From Xestospongia bergquistia (taxonomy: Eukaryota; Porifera; Demospongiae; Haplosclerida; Petrosiidae), in contig OZ014425.1 of NCBI GenBank assembly GCA_963965975.1, positions 253,001-317,000 of the forward strand: a stretch of DNA of 64,000 nt, written 5' to 3'. The translations under genes and the position numbers were made by a program. This document shows, piece after piece, positions 18,071 to 30,969 of the stretch. A model generated the notes under the pieces. It saw only the letters and a list, made by a program, of their open reading frames with translations. It did not search any database and was not told where the DNA came from. Position 1 is the first letter of the stretch. Every line of letters starts with the position of its first letter.

Positions 18071-18218
18071 AACCACAAAAAGACCTTTGATATAGCAATC
18101 AGCACTGCGAAAAGGTTATGTTTATACAAACTGACCACACCCTTGCTTTATTAGGGTGGAGCTCGTATATTTTGCACCTTATAAGGTATGTTTGAAGAAG
18201 TAGATACCTTACTGTTCA
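18071..18218. promoter_or_regulatory. Shared promoter, DRAM-like / CIMAP3-like
   Basis: 148 bp between divergent starts, containing one CCACACCC octamer (18135-18142). No E-box or TATA box seen. Confidence 0.45.
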
Positions 18219-19316
18219 GTGAAAACAAAGGTAAGTGCTTCATTGATGCACAGTGGATATTTGCATATGTCAGATACAGGTATATCACCTGTAGTCTTTG
18301 GAAGTAATGTTGAACGTTTAATGTTTCCAATGCACTCTGCTCCAACACGACTTGGCATTGAGCAAGGTATAAGAGGAGAACCACATTGTGGTCCAGGCTC
18401 ATATGATCAAGATCCTGTAAGAGAAATAAGTATATCGATGGGCATTTCTTTCTTCTTTAGGTGGCATTGTTTTTACAGCCTCAAGACAAGAAACCTAAAA
18501 GTTCCAAAGGATGGTATTTTGGATGTCGTACAAGCAATGCCAGACAATCTCTTACTAAGGTAAATGACACAACAAGATTTTTAGCTTTTTTTTTGTCTAT
18601 TGTTAATAGAATTTACAAGTACCAAGTCCAGCATATTATCAAAAGATAGAGTATGATCAATGCACTCCAGATTATCAACCATTTGGTGCTAATTCTCCAC
18701 GTTTTTCACCCAAACAATACTGTACTCTTGCTCCAGGGTATGTCCCCGTCATAATGCTAATATAATTATCATATATTAGTCCTGGTCGTTATAATCATGA
18801 TGTTGAGACAAACAAAACAGTGGATGTGCATTGTTCATTTGGTGGACGTCGCAAACTGAAAGAGACAGTGACAATAAAATGCACAAATGGTATACCAGAG
18901 CAGGTATTATAATAATTACTAATTGTCATCATTTTGTTGATATAACAGTGTAATTCTTGTCGAGTACCTCATGTTGGAGACTACTATGAACTGGTTGGTA
19001 GTAAAGACTGCTCTCTCTGTCCTAAGTGTTTTAGTATATTAAAAAATGCTAACAATCCTATGAGAGCCAAGTAATGATGTTTTATTCTTTTAATATTTAA
19101 ATCATTTTTAATATAGGACAGTTCGTGGTTATCATAAAGTACGTGATTGCAGTTCAATACATAAACATGAGTTCCCTGGGTTTCCACCTAAACTGATAGT
19201 ATGTTAGATTAGTTTTTGTTGTTAACTTTTGTTACTGTTTATAGTTGAAGACTGAGAAAGAACAACAACATTTAAAGCGCAAAGAAGCATATATGAGTCT
19301 TTATTACTCGGAATAG
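18219..19316 (+). CDS. Pitchfork-like ciliary microtubule-associated protein (CIMAP3/PIFO)
   Basis: Vertebrate Pitchfork acts at the basal body and primary cilium. Shared features: an N-terminal block ending RGEPHCGPGSYD (vertebrate RGSPHRGPGCY), a GWYFGCRTSNAR block (vertebrate GYTLGARTA), a PGPGRYN repeat, and the C-terminal KRKEAYMSLYYSE (vertebrate NRVAYLSLYYN). An insertion carries CNSCRVPH and, 16-19 residues later, CSLCPKC (about 18948-19030), a possible zinc-binding knuckle not known to me in the vertebrate protein. The start may be 18219, or the in-frame ATG at 18267 that begins MSDTG. The gene converges on AGBL2/3, another ciliary gene, with 95 bp between stops. Confidence 0.75.
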
Positions 19317-19411
19317 TCTACTAAAATAGGATGATTTTTGTTAGATATAATCGATTTATTATAAGACCATCAAATGTTATTTTTGAGATTTTTAATTTTG
19401 ATTTATTAATT

Positions 19412-22400
19412 TTACATGTTGAAGAGACCCCTCCTATAATTTGTGTAGTAACGAAGATGAAGTGATCTAGATTGATAAGGTTGCTGTGACACAGGTTGTG
19501 AAGTTGTCTTACTAGACAACATGAGAGATACAGTAGTGGGTGTAACACCACCACCAACCACATCAGAGCTTGTATTTTGTCTGGACTTATTGGAGTATGT
19601 ACGATATTGAATTGATTGGGTATCATTAGAGGGTCTCTCTCTTCTGTTAAAACTCGATTGTATTCTCTTCTCTTCAGCAGTGGGTGTGGTGTATAGATCT
19701 CTTGTAGGAGGAAAACCGGAGCTAGTTTGAGGACGAGAAATGGTATCAGAGGAGCTGAGAGGATCCATAAAAAATGTTTTTTTACGCTGTTGTAAAGTTT
19801 CCACAGCGCTAGCTATCAACTGTTTATGTGCAGCTGCACTTTTACTGAACTTTTTTCTGTTATATTGTACTCCCTCTTCACTAGTAGAATCTGTTGTAAT
19901 ATTATCTCTTTTCTTTATTCTCTGAGATGACTGTTCAGGAAGTGATTGTGACTTCTTTATTGCTAAAGGCTAAAATAAAATAAAAATCACTAGTCCTTTA
20001 TAAATGTGACAATTAATGGACTCACCAACGGAGCTAGAGATGATTGAGGTAATTTTTCACTTTTCATTTGATGTATTAGTTCTAATGATGTAATAGGTGG
20101 TTGCATTAAGTGTAGAAGAGAGCATCCTTCTTTACTATCTATACTCAATGATTCTAGACCTTGCAGAGGATCACTGTCAGAACGAGTGTCATGACTAGAT
20201 CCGGGTTGCTCAACTAGTGAGCTATATGAATGACGAATGTTTTCAACAGCTTTCATATCAGAAGTTGTTGAACTGGTTATAGGAACCAGTTTATTGGATG
20301 AACTGCTTAAGGGAACAGGTTTGGTAGTAGGTAATGATGTATCTTGGTCTGGTGGGTGTGACTTTATTTCTGTCTCTACAGTCTCGTTCTCCTTTGATTG
20401 TATAACAGGGTTAAATTTATTTTCATATCTTTGAGTTCTAGATGAAACTGGACGACTGATGGAAGAGACCTGGCGATGCACAGGTTGTCCATCAAATCCC
20501 ACGTACTCCAACTTAACAGGAGTTTGGGGTCGACTAGGTCTATTGTGAATGTGGCTACTACTTGCTTGAGGGTTGTCATGGTGACTACTATTATTGAGAT
20601 CCTTTCGACTTAATGAACTGAGTAGGTGTGGTTTGAGTTGGCGAAATAATTTGGAAAGACTGACTAGATTTTTTGTATGATTAGCAGTTGGTTCATCAGT
20701 TGCCCCTATATTATTAAGATATAATTAGATAATAATTATTGTACATTTACCAGCTGTATCTTGTAAATGATGTTCTACATAGTTTCTAGCAAATATACCA
20801 CTTCTACTTGCTGTTGTAAGTTGGTGAGTTATCATTGTTGAAGTTGATGGTTGTAATTGTGGCAAATGTGTTTGTGAGTTTAATTTAGATTGTGAAGGTT
20901 GTTGTAATATCATTGGAGCAATAGACATTGGACAGGGAGGATAGTATGATAGAAGAGAGGCAGTAGATTTAAGTAATTCTACAAGAAAATAATAAAGATA
21001 TTGTTTGACGTATACTATATCATTGTTAATACCTCTATTAGTAGTCAGTGTTGCATTTTGTGGTAATCCATTTTTCATATAATCTGCTGCTACAGCCTCT
21101 AGCTGATACGAGGAGGAGATAATGTCCTCTTGAGATATAGACTCCTATCGTCAAACCAGTAAATAAAACTGGTAAAACCAGTTAAAAAATAGTTTTACTT
21201 TCTTCTGTTTCTCTTCCATTCTTTCATGAACAAATTTTGGTATGCCTCCATTAGCTGGTATTGTAGTTGATGATAACACAGGGGCTGTGGGAGACTGGGT
21301 TGCCATAGTAACAGATGGTCCGGTTTCAACCATCTGATAGTGAAGGTTGTCATTATAAGATAAAGAAAGAAACTATATTGACCTTTTTATGATGATCTTC
21401 TTGTTGTGATTTATTCTGTAATTGATATCAAAATGTTATTATAATTAGTTAATTAAGCTATTACTTACAGGGTCATTGTCTGATAATTGCTCATTGAATT
21501 TATGAGTCAATTTGAGTTGAGCTTTTTGTCTGTTCCTCTCTTTACGAGTTTGTAACTTCTTGTGTTTCTTCTACAATAAAAGAAAAAGAGATCATTTGCT
21601 GTCAATTTTTAAATTAAATGAACTGACTTTCTTCCCATTTATTTTCTCCATTAAATGTACTGGTGGTCCATCAGAATCTGAACTATCACTGCCGCCATCA
21701 CTAACACAATAATAACAAAATCATAATATCCAGTAACAATTCTAATACCTTGAATCTATATCAGAATATAGATCAATATCAAATTGGATATCTAAGGGGT
21801 CTACTCCAGGAGGTATCTCTACTCCTAAAGCTGTTAATTTAGAGATTAAATTCTGTCTATAGTCATCAGTTAGTTTTGTTAAGATATTTTCCACTTTAGT
21901 TTGATCAGGATCACAATAATCAAGTAGTGTATCACATATATGATAACCCATTAACTCAAGATCTTTAGTTGAGAAATGAAAGCCTTTCTCTTTACCAAGA
22001 ATGGACCCACAAAATGTCGCCTCCATTGTATAGCTATTGATAATACCCATCTCTCTCCACATAACAACACGACCAGTTCCTTCCTATAGTACTTCAAATA
22101 TAATGTCTGTATTAAGTAATATAGAGTGCGATACCTTAGACTTTTGAACTTTAAAGCTACAACCATCATAGTTAAATTTACTAGGTGCATTTAGTGATAA
22201 CATCATTGGAAAAACTCGAGAACGAAGACGAACTGTTAGATCTTGTCTAATGGAAAATAATTTATCTACCTGCCTCCTCATCCATCCATCCATCCATTCT
22301 TACACATTATCACAGCCATATATAAACACATTTTGTTTTCTACTATGTCCATGAAGATCACAATATACTGCAATAGTTCTCTCCTCAGATAACTTCTTCA

Positions 22401-24463
22401 TAAACTGTTTGAAGTGCCAAACAATTGGATAAGAGTCTCTTAATTTAGTTTTATAATTTCTATTAAGATCTCTTCCACTTAAGGAACACCGATAATTACC
22501 CACAATAACACCATCTGGATTTAACATCGGGATAATTTTAAAGACAAACACATCTCGTAAAATCTAGACAAAAGGGGGTGTGGTTGAAGGCATGCTCTTA
22601 GATGAGATACCTCAGCATCAGATGAGTCTGAAGTGAGCACATCTATCAGACCTTTCATCATCCATGAGCTGTTTGTCTCTCCTGGATGAACTCTGGCTGT
22701 TATAACTACAGCTCTTTTAGCCTGTACACACAATATGTCTATGTCATAAATGTACATTTATTTAATATACCTGTGTTTCTTCAGGTGATGATGAAGGTGA
22801 TGTGATGGTTAATATTGGGACAGGATTACCAGCCAAACTGTGACATAATGTGCGTTGCTTGCAAAATGAGGATTTAATGGGATTGCAAGAAATGGAACGA
22901 AGATATTCCTAATAGAGATAAGTATATTAAAACTTGTATTTAATATTGGTTATTGTCTTACTTGAAGATTTGTATATGTATAAGGATAGCAATGAGCAAA
23001 ATAACAGATATCATTGTCATAAGGGAAAGTATAGGACCAAGTCAGTGCATAATAGTATTGTTCACTATGTGTGTCTATTCTCCTAGAATGAAACAAAGGT
23101 ACAATCATATGTGATAATATCAAGCACTATCTCGTACCTAATGTCTGTTTTAAAATACTTAATGTTATGACCAACTCTTCTCCATCCAATGTGTTGGAGA
23201 TCTGCTTTCTTTTCAGAATACATTACTGGTTGCATACCTTCATTATATAAACTGCTAGGCTGTACACAACAAATAATATAGAAAATGTTAATAGAGATAT
23301 TACCTTGTATAAATTGACTATAGTGAAACGATAGGTCTGTCCTGCTCGCATATTATGAACACTGAAATAAAACCATTGAGTGTGTTTGTGTGTATACAAA
23401 TCAAAACGTAAATATAACTCATAATCCCAACGACCTCTGAAAGTGAGAGAGAGAGAACATACCAAATATGGCACTCATAAGACTTACACTTGGATAGCTC
23501 TACCAAGATTACCACACTCAAATCTGGATTCAAATATCAGAGAAGTACTACTATTCCGTCTCTGTCGTTTACGTGGAACAGATATATTAGGACCAGCTCG
23601 AGCTGAAGTGAACTAAATAAACAATGATATACAGAACTAATACAAGATCTGTCGTACATATTTCTCTAGTCCAGGCAAGTTACTGTAAGCAATTGATCCT
23701 TCACCCAATGAGCTTCTGATTTTTGGTGTGACAATAGGATCCTCTATAATAAAGGAAGGCATCATGCAAATCTAAGTACTGGAGTACCAGGTATATAGAA
23801 GGGCTCTGGTGATGCTGGAACATCCCATAGGAAATTACATTGATATGAGATACAGTCAACTTCAACTGGCCTATAATATATAGGGCACCAGTACAGTACA
23901 GTACATTAATGATTCACTGACCACAGTGTGAGAGTCTTTTGTGGTTGTCTATGATATGTAATATTTAATGGTTCCCTCAACAAATGAAACTATATATATA
24001 AAGTATAATATGTCACTTGGAGTAATGGATACCTCTTTGCCTTCTTTGAAATGATATATGAGTTGAGTGGTTCGTTTCTTATCCTCCTCTGTAATACCAT
24101 CTAATAGGATTAGTATAATTTATAATGGAGTATTGTACCAGTATGTAGACTAGTATACTTACCATTGGTCTGTGTTTTCTTTTGAGCTAATTTCTCTTCT
24201 TCTTGTATTTTTCTCTTATGTTCTAGAAAGGTTTCAAATAGTTGCGTTATTTTAAGTGCAGACCTTCAAGAATTTGATGATGTGTGAAGAATCCATGAGC
24301 TAATAAGGTCTTCTTCACATATTCTTCAGGAAATCTGTGAGTCTGCAATGAATATGGACTATAATTAGATTCTTATTAGTATAAATTTTACTGCTAGCTC
24401 TCTCTGTTTACTTACAGCAGATTCTGTAAGTTCTTTATTCAGCTCCTCCAATTTCGACCCCAT
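19412..24463 (-). CDS. Cytosolic carboxypeptidase 2/3-type (tubulin deglutamylase)
   Basis: An M14-family metallopeptidase of the CCP2/CCP3 (AGBL2/AGBL3) group, which trims glutamates from tubulin tails in cilia. The start at 24463 gives [16 protein letters not shown]. The CCP-specific beta domain lies at about 23150-23900. The zinc ligands are in [16 protein letters not shown] (His and Glu, about 22665-22700) and the histidine of [18 protein letters not shown] (about 22310-22360). The substrate-binding segment is [20 protein letters not shown], then LNRNY. The catalytic glutamate is in [11 protein letters not shown] (about 22000-22035). All are intact. The last ~500 residues (19412-21600) are Ser/Thr/Gln-rich and look disordered. 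A short (CATC)n run lies near 22280. I cannot separate AGBL2 from AGBL3 by eye. Confidence 0.93.
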
Positions 24464-24704
24464 CTTCTTCACAGATGTTTAGTTGTCATGGTAACAAGGG
24501 TAGCCACACCCAACACCCTCTACACACCCACGTCACTCCTGTAAACGTAAACATAAGATTATTGTGTGAAAAAAGAAAGATTTGTAGAGAAAGCAGCAGT
24601 CTGAGGCTCAGAGCTAGCAAAAGCGATAAATAGTAGCTTTTCTAAGTAAGTAAATAAAGATCATAACGGCTAGAAGCCGTTTTTGACGAAGTTACGAGAC
24701 GAAA
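24464..24704. promoter_or_regulatory. Shared promoter, AGBL2/3 / patatin-like lipase
   Basis: 241 bp between divergent starts. One CCACACCC octamer (24504-24511) lies near the AGBL start. No TATA box. Confidence 0.45.
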
Positions 24705-26377
24705 ATGACTACATCGATTTCGTCAGAAAGAAAATCGGTCTCGTTCGCAGGTTGTGGATTTATGGGAATGTATCATATTGGTGTTGGAATGGCAATACAA
24801 GAATACGCTCCAGAATATGTAGACCGTTTAGAAATGCTTTATGGGGCCAGTGCTGGAGCTCTAGTTGTTGCTTTTGCAGGCTGTGGACTTGGAGTCCATG
24901 GTCTTGAAGGATATAAGTTTGTGCGGGAACTATATGATCATGCTCACTCACGGACATGGATGGGTCGTTTTGGATCACTCCATCCATCATTTGATCTAGC
25001 AGGAAGAGTACGTATGTTTTTAAACAAAAACTTGCCTCGTGATGCTCATAGAAAATGTAATGGAAAAATAGGTATTTCATTGACTATATTACCCACTATG
25101 AAGAATTGGATAGTAACTGATTTCAATACAAGGGCTGAACTCATACAGGTAAGCTAGTGAGACACAAAGAAACCAATGACTTTGATGTGGTTTACATGTC
25201 CAAACATCAAATGATATCATGTCCTTAATATAGGCTGTAGTATGCAGTTGTTTCATACCACTGTATAATGGAGTGAATATACCTAAATTTAGAGGGAAGG
25301 TAAGTACTAATATTTACTTGTAATCAAAACCAGTACTTAGTATCTGACAACATTAAATCATTTGATCTTTCTTTGTAGTGTTGTTGTGATGGAGGACTCA
25401 GTTGTAATCTACCTGGTTCATCTGATCCCACAGTGATCACTGTGTCTCCTTTTGCTGGAGAGTGTGATATATGTCCTCACGGTGAGAGTGAGACATATTA
25501 TCAACTCTATATAGCAAACCAGATTATTAATGTCAGTTGGGATAATATAGGTAGAGGGCTCAATGCATTATTATTTCTATCATGGAAATGTATGGAGACT
25601 ATTTATCAACAAGGTTACAATGATAGTTTGAGCTTTTTAAAGAGAGAAGGTAAGGATATTTAATGGATAGATGGATGTATAGATAACTAAATTAAGGGCT
25701 GGGATAGAGGAATGTAATAATAGAACAATCTCATTTATATAACATAATTAGTCATGTGAGTTTTGCTAATGACATTGTCTGGTTTTTTGAGGAAGTTACA
25801 CTTTGACACTATGTTAACAGCTTAAGTGTCATGTTACTATATGTACTTTGTCAATAGGTATCATTCCTATAACTATAACAAGTAATGATATAACCACGTC
25901 TCCTCCATATGATGATGCTGCTAGTGATTACTATTCAATGACTCCACTCTCTCACTCGTCAGCAGTTACAGATCTCGACACAGCCTTAGCAAGTTTAGAA
26001 AACAAGTCTGATGTATCTTATGAAGACGAGGATATTAATGAAGGGGCAATGTGTAGGTCACCACAGTTAAATTGGACAGAACCACATATTATATTAAATC
26101 ATTGGATTATAACAATATCTACAAGTATTCGTCAGAAAATGTAAGACTATAGATAGTTATTAATATTCATAGCTTGGTGGTAATTACTGCATCCCTTATA
26201 ATAATATTCATTGGACCACCCACTTTTAAGATGTTTCTTTTCATATATAGGTATATAATACAGTTATCTCAATGTCGTCCAGGTGTTGTATACAAACTTT
26301 GGCAGACATTGAAAAAGAAATGTTTGACTACTGGTAAATTATCAATCTCATCTTTGTCTTTATTTTTATCACTTTAA
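24705..26377 (+). CDS. Patatin-like phospholipase / triacylglycerol lipase (PNPLA1-5 group)
   Basis: Adiponutrin/ATGL-type lipase acting on lipid droplets. The Gly-rich oxyanion loop is SFAGCGFMGMYHIGVGMAIQ. The nucleophile elbow is YGASAGALV (GxSxG, about 24840-24865). LHPSFDLAGRVRMFL and ISLTILPTMKNWIVTDFN follow the ATGL pattern. The dyad aspartate is in CCDGGLSCNLP (about 25388-25415). Then come ITVSPFAGECDICP and QQGYNDSLSFLKREG. After an acidic linker, a hydrophobic stretch (about 26180-26260) could be the lipid-droplet-targeting part. The 3' end is uncertain: the open frame runs to 26377, but a GT at 26334 might splice onward. It converges on ALG10. Confidence 0.88.
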
Positions 26378-26462
26378 TTTATTAATCATTCTCCTTCATC
26401 TCATGCTGCCATTATTATTATTATGATATAATATTGTGAAATGTTTTATAATTATACAAAAT

Positions 26463-28301
26463 TCACCACATGAATCGCTGAAGTCCCTCGTGACCTTCCC
26501 AGCGAAAAGGATGCCTTAAAAATAGCCAAATTGTTATGTAATTAACTAAGCTATATAACAGGAGCTCAAGTCCAATTCCCCATAAAGGACTTGGTTTGGA
26601 GTGCAAACGAAAGAGGAGATAAGGAATAATGTAGTAACGAAACTCAAGGAGAGATTGAGGTATAAGTGCTAGGACACAGGCAGCAAAATAAAGGATGACC
26701 CTGAAAGATTAAAAGATAATTATTATTGTGACTACAAAACTGTTATACATACCACAAAATTGACTGAGTCTCTCCTATAGAAACAATTAGAATATTACTA
26801 TAGATAATCTAATGTATTAAGACGTACTTAATATTGCTGTAATAACTAACAGACACAAACTATATACTGGAGTTAGAAGATACTTGATGGCAACATGTCG
26901 ACGAAAAATATCCTTCCAAATGTAAAAAGTAAAATGACGATTATCAGCTAATAAATAGGAGTGCTCATATCTATGAGGAAAGGAGGATAATATGAGAATT
27001 AGTGTGCGAGAGATTTACGTGTAATAATGCACAGAGAACAGTCCAAAGAGAGAAAGAATAATGAAACTCAAAATATAGCGAGGTTTAACTAGACAATGCC
27101 ACAGTAATTTCCAGCGAGAGAGAAGAGGACCAGAAGAGAAAAGACACACAAAACTACAAAGATATAATAATATTTTATTATAAGTCTGTTATCATATTAC
27201 CAACTGTAGTAGAATAGTTGTGGTAGATGTAACATAGCAACATGATGTGTTTTATCACCTAATACTATACTACCATTGATCAATACAAAGACAACAAATC
27301 CTATAGCTAGTAACAAATATGGCCACACTAAAAGTAGAAGACGAGGAAGACACTCTAGAGTAACTTGTACAAGAACTAAAAAAGTTTGTACCATTGACGA
27401 TGGAGAACCTGGACACCATATAATAATTATTATGTAACAACATCAAAATATATCATACTTTTTTTATTTAATTTGTTATTAATAATAGGGTCTATTTGAT
27501 AAAGGACAACTGTACCAGCTACAAAACCACACCAAACAATGTTTGTTTGACGGAACAATACACTAACTCCAAGTACCTTTAAAAAGAAGACTCATGTTAG
27601 AAATTCTATTTGTTTTATAACTGACTGTTGCTGCTAATAGATTATGCTTATGTCTTGTTAGCCAGTAGCCAAACAACACTGTAAAAGTAGAGCCATTATC
27701 TGTGTAATAGAGGAATGAAAAGAAGAATAGCAATGGAAAAGAGGAGAGAGTGAATGAAAGAATAAATGTTCTCTGAGAATGAAGTGATTTGAGAAGATCA
27801 TTAAAGAGAAGAAAAGAGCCAAGTGCAAAGAGGATATTAATAGAACTAATTAGAGGAAACTGTATTAATTATTAATAGACTTGGATATCTTTGTTACCGT
27901 AGTATTATGGGAGTACATAGATTTAACTGGTTGTTGCCTAGCAACCAATTAAATGGTTCAATTATTAATAACGACACAAGGTATCTAGGTAATATAACAT
28001 AAAGTCATGTGAACACCATGTGACTTACAGTCCTGGAGGTGTGGTTATCATAGGGTTCCAATGTGAGAAATTATGGTGGCAGTATTGTTGTGCTTGTGGT
28101 ATATGAAAAACTTCATCCTAGAGAGAGAGAGAGAGAGAGAGGGGGAAGGAGGGAGAGAGAGGTAATTATAGTAAGGTCAGATCTGCTCACCATATATGGT
28201 TCAGGAATCTCTCTGTTGACATACTGAGCTATTAAAGCCATTAGAATTACTAGAATTGCCAGCAAAAGACATGACATACCACCTGAATACATGTGTAACA
28301 A
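26463..28301 (-). CDS. ALG10: Dol-P-Glc:Glc2Man9GlcNAc2-PP-Dol alpha-1,2-glucosyltransferase
   Basis: An ER membrane enzyme that adds the last glucose to the N-glycan precursor. The start at 28301 gives a TM followed by [20 protein letters not shown], matching the family (REPYMDE.FH.PQAQ.YC). [11 protein letters not shown] follows in the next exon. The acidic pair DE in the first luminal loop is the expected catalytic site of this C-fold group. The multi-TM middle spans 26700-27900. The C-terminus [18 protein letters not shown], then [13 protein letters not shown], is close to the vertebrate end (LLEFRYFI.PY, QRFMW). A (CT)n tract abuts one splice acceptor (28118-28141). Confidence 0.95.
28120..28160. 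repeat. (GA)n microsatellite at an ALG10 splice acceptor
   Basis: On the ALG10 strand this reads (CT)n-AG directly before the exon that starts with codons for DEVFHIPQ. It is the polypyrimidine tract. Confidence 0.9.
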
Positions 28302-28426
28302 TAAAGAGGATAATGTTAATATATATAATTATTAAATTGCAGGAATTGTTGGGCGTGGCTATTGGTAGTTCCTAATCTTTCGATTTTTTTGGTGCCCTTT
28401 CCACAGGGTCGACCTCGGACTAAATC
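28302..28426. promoter_or_regulatory. Shared promoter, ALG10 / first FAR
   Basis: 125 bp between divergent starts. It holds one GGGCGTGG octamer (28351-28358) and an ATTGG (inverted CCAAT) a few bases further on, the only CCAAT-like site near a start that I noted. Confidence 0.5.
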
Positions 28427-30720
28427 ATGAGTGGTTACTCGACGCTGTCCTCGTCGTCAGCTCAACAGTTACTACCTCAAAGTGAATGGCCTAGTATTGC
28501 TGATTTCTATGCGAGGAAGTCTATCTTTATTACTGGAGTGACTGGATTTATGGGAAGATGTCTGCTGGAGAAAATACTACGTGGTTTACCTAATGTGGAT
28601 CGTATATATCTCCTAGTTAGACCTAAGAAAGGTAAAAATATCGAAGAAAGATTGGAACATCTTAAGACTTTAAAGGTGAATTTTATAACAATATTCATAG
28701 AATAACTGTTTTTTTCACTAGTTGTTTGAGAAGGTGCTGTCTGATTCTCCAGATATATGGGACCATATTGTTCTCATAGCTGGAGATATCAGTCAACCAA
28801 AACTAGGTATTAGTGAAGAAGATGAGAAGACACTAGTAGAAGATGTGTCTATTGTATTCCATCTTGCAGCCACTATTCAATTTAACATTACACTCAGAGA
28901 TGCCATTCAATACAATGTTGTTGGGGTTCAAGAGGTGGTCAAACTTTGTCATAAAATGACAAAACTTGAGGTAAAATATTTATGTTGTTATTTTATGTAT
29001 TATCTCTCTCTCTTTCTCTGTAGAGTTTTGTACATGTGTCATCAGCTTATTGTAATTGTCATTTAAAGAAAACTGACGAAGTTGTTTATCCAACTGCAAT
29101 TAATTATAAAAATGTCTTGAGTCTTCTTGAGTATGTTCATATAATTTAACTGATACATGTACAATTTTCTCATATCAATATACACTAGTTAGTCAGTCAT
29201 CCATTGTATTAACAAATATAAGTATCTTCCTTTTAACACCAAGTATTTATTTTGTAGTTGGTTATCTGATGATCAATTACAACTACTTACTCCATCATTA
29301 ATTGAGGGGCGTCCCAATACATACACTTACTCAAAGTCTCTAGGGGAACAGGTCATTTTAGAAGAGGCTGCTGGTCTCCCTACAGCTATTATAAGACCAA
29401 GTATTATTTCAGGAGCTTATAAGGAACCTTTACCAGTTAGTGATGTTATGTTTATTGTAAATTATCTTGTCTTTTATCTTGTTTTCTTGTAATTACATTT
29501 GTTATAATGTTTAAAAGTATCTTTAATATCACAGGGTTGGATTGATTGTCTACATGGACCTGGTGGACTATTTGTAGCGGTAAGTCCCTTATAATTTCTT
29601 TATATATTATTTTCTCAATGTCACTATAGTGTGGTAAAGGATTGCTTCGAGTTATTCGAGTTTACAAAGAAGGCATAGCTGATTTTATTCCTGTCGATTT
29701 TGTGAACAATATGTTACTGAGTATAGGATGGATTACAGCTCTAAAAAGGTACATAATATATTATTATTGTATTGTATTGTTATAACTATCAACTATTTCA
29801 AGGACACCACAACCTCTTGTCTATCATTGTAACACAGGGACTCGTAATCCAACTACATGGATCGACTTATGTGAGGCAGTCCCTTTTATTAATAATTACT
29901 TAATTTGTCCCCTAGATCCACATGTGATAAAAGCTTATATGGACAATCCTTTTGATCAGATATTTAGACGCCCTCATCTCTATCAATGTCGACCACCTAG
30001 TACTTGGAAGTATTGGCAATTTGTCTTTCACTATATACCAGCTTATCTGGTCGACTTTATCTGCACTATTATTAGAAAAAAACCAAGGTCTCATTCCCAT
30101 TCTAAACATCTCATAATTGTACCTAGTCTCATTCCCATGCCAAACTTCTCATACTTGTACATGGTTTCATTCCCATACCAAACATGTCATACTTTCTATA
30201 GAATGGTGGTGATGTATAAAAAGATCGAAAAGGCACTTGATCAATTGGACTACTTTACTCAAAGATCATGGAAGGTAAATGATGATGATGTCAATATAAT
30301 GTCATTAATATACTACTGATAGTGGCCAAATGAGAATTCCATTCAACTTTTATCTCTCATGAAACCACAAGATCGTCAACTCTTCAACTTTGATGTTACC
30401 ACTATGGATTGGAAGACATATGCTGAACGTTTCTGTATGGGGACTAAGATATATCTAATGAAAGATGACCCTAATAATTTGAAACAAGCTAGGAAGCAAA
30501 TTAAAAGGTAATTAACTTTATGACAGGGTAATCTTGTATTTCCCCCTTCTTTAGACTTCGGAACATTCGCTATACATTTAATTTTATCATGTTTCTATTG
30601 GTAACACGTCTGTTATATATACGATCTAAAATTGCTCGTGAACTGTGGACAAGCTTTCTTGGTGTTTGCCTAAAATTCCTCACAAAACTTGGTCTTCCAG
30701 TCCTCCATTATACAATGTAA
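28427..30720 (+). CDS. Fatty acyl-CoA reductase, copy 1
   Basis: Alcohol-forming enzyme of the FAR1/FAR2 family, which reduces fatty acyl-CoA to fatty alcohol for ether lipids and waxes. The NADPH-binding Rossmann motif is ITGVTGFMGRCLLEKILRGL (TGxxGFxG, about 28530-28590). VDRIYLLVRPKKG, VFHLAATIQFN and SFVHVSSAYCNC follow. The active-site YxxxK is in YTYSKSLGEQVILEEA (about 29325-29370). IIRPSIISGAYKEPLPGWID and the HCNTGTRNPTTW block come next, then the FAR_C domain with a C-terminal hydrophobic segment. Exons 1 and 2 are 28427-28675 and 28722-28970. The protein is intact. Large parts are nearly identical to the next gene, introns included. Confidence 0.95.
30095..30200 (+). repeat. Short tandem repeat in a FAR copy 1 intron
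   Basis: Three diverged units of about 36 bp built on TCTCATTCCCAT and TACTTGTACATGG. Copy 2 has only about one and a half units here, so the array changed after duplication. Confidence 0.6.
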
Positions 30721-30969
30721 CATTTTAAAGACAGTTCATTTTTATAGGAGACTTACAGATTATTTTTCAAAAGGTGGTTTTGATTTTTTAGGAAATAAAA
30801 TGACTTACAATAGCTTTTGGTTTTATAAATCATAGCTATTGTTTTCATACTAGACTTATTCACTTATAATAATAGGGGTGTGGCTGGTTTATAGAGTAGT
30901 CACATGTTGTGTAGTCTAGTGTAGTAAACTTCTTTAAAAGTTGTGAAGTGGAAGTATTAATGTCTTATC
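30721..30969. other. Spacer between tandem FAR genes
   Basis: 249 bp with the 3' UTR of copy 1 and the promoter of copy 2. It contains one GGGTGTGG octamer (30876-30883). It does not resemble the promoter of copy 1; the duplicated segment starts inside exon 1. Confidence 0.55.

Noticed and set aside
29140-29260. Conserved non-coding block in a FAR intron, also at 31670-31790
   Set aside because: The conservation is explained by recent duplication or conversion of the whole region, not by function of the intron itself.
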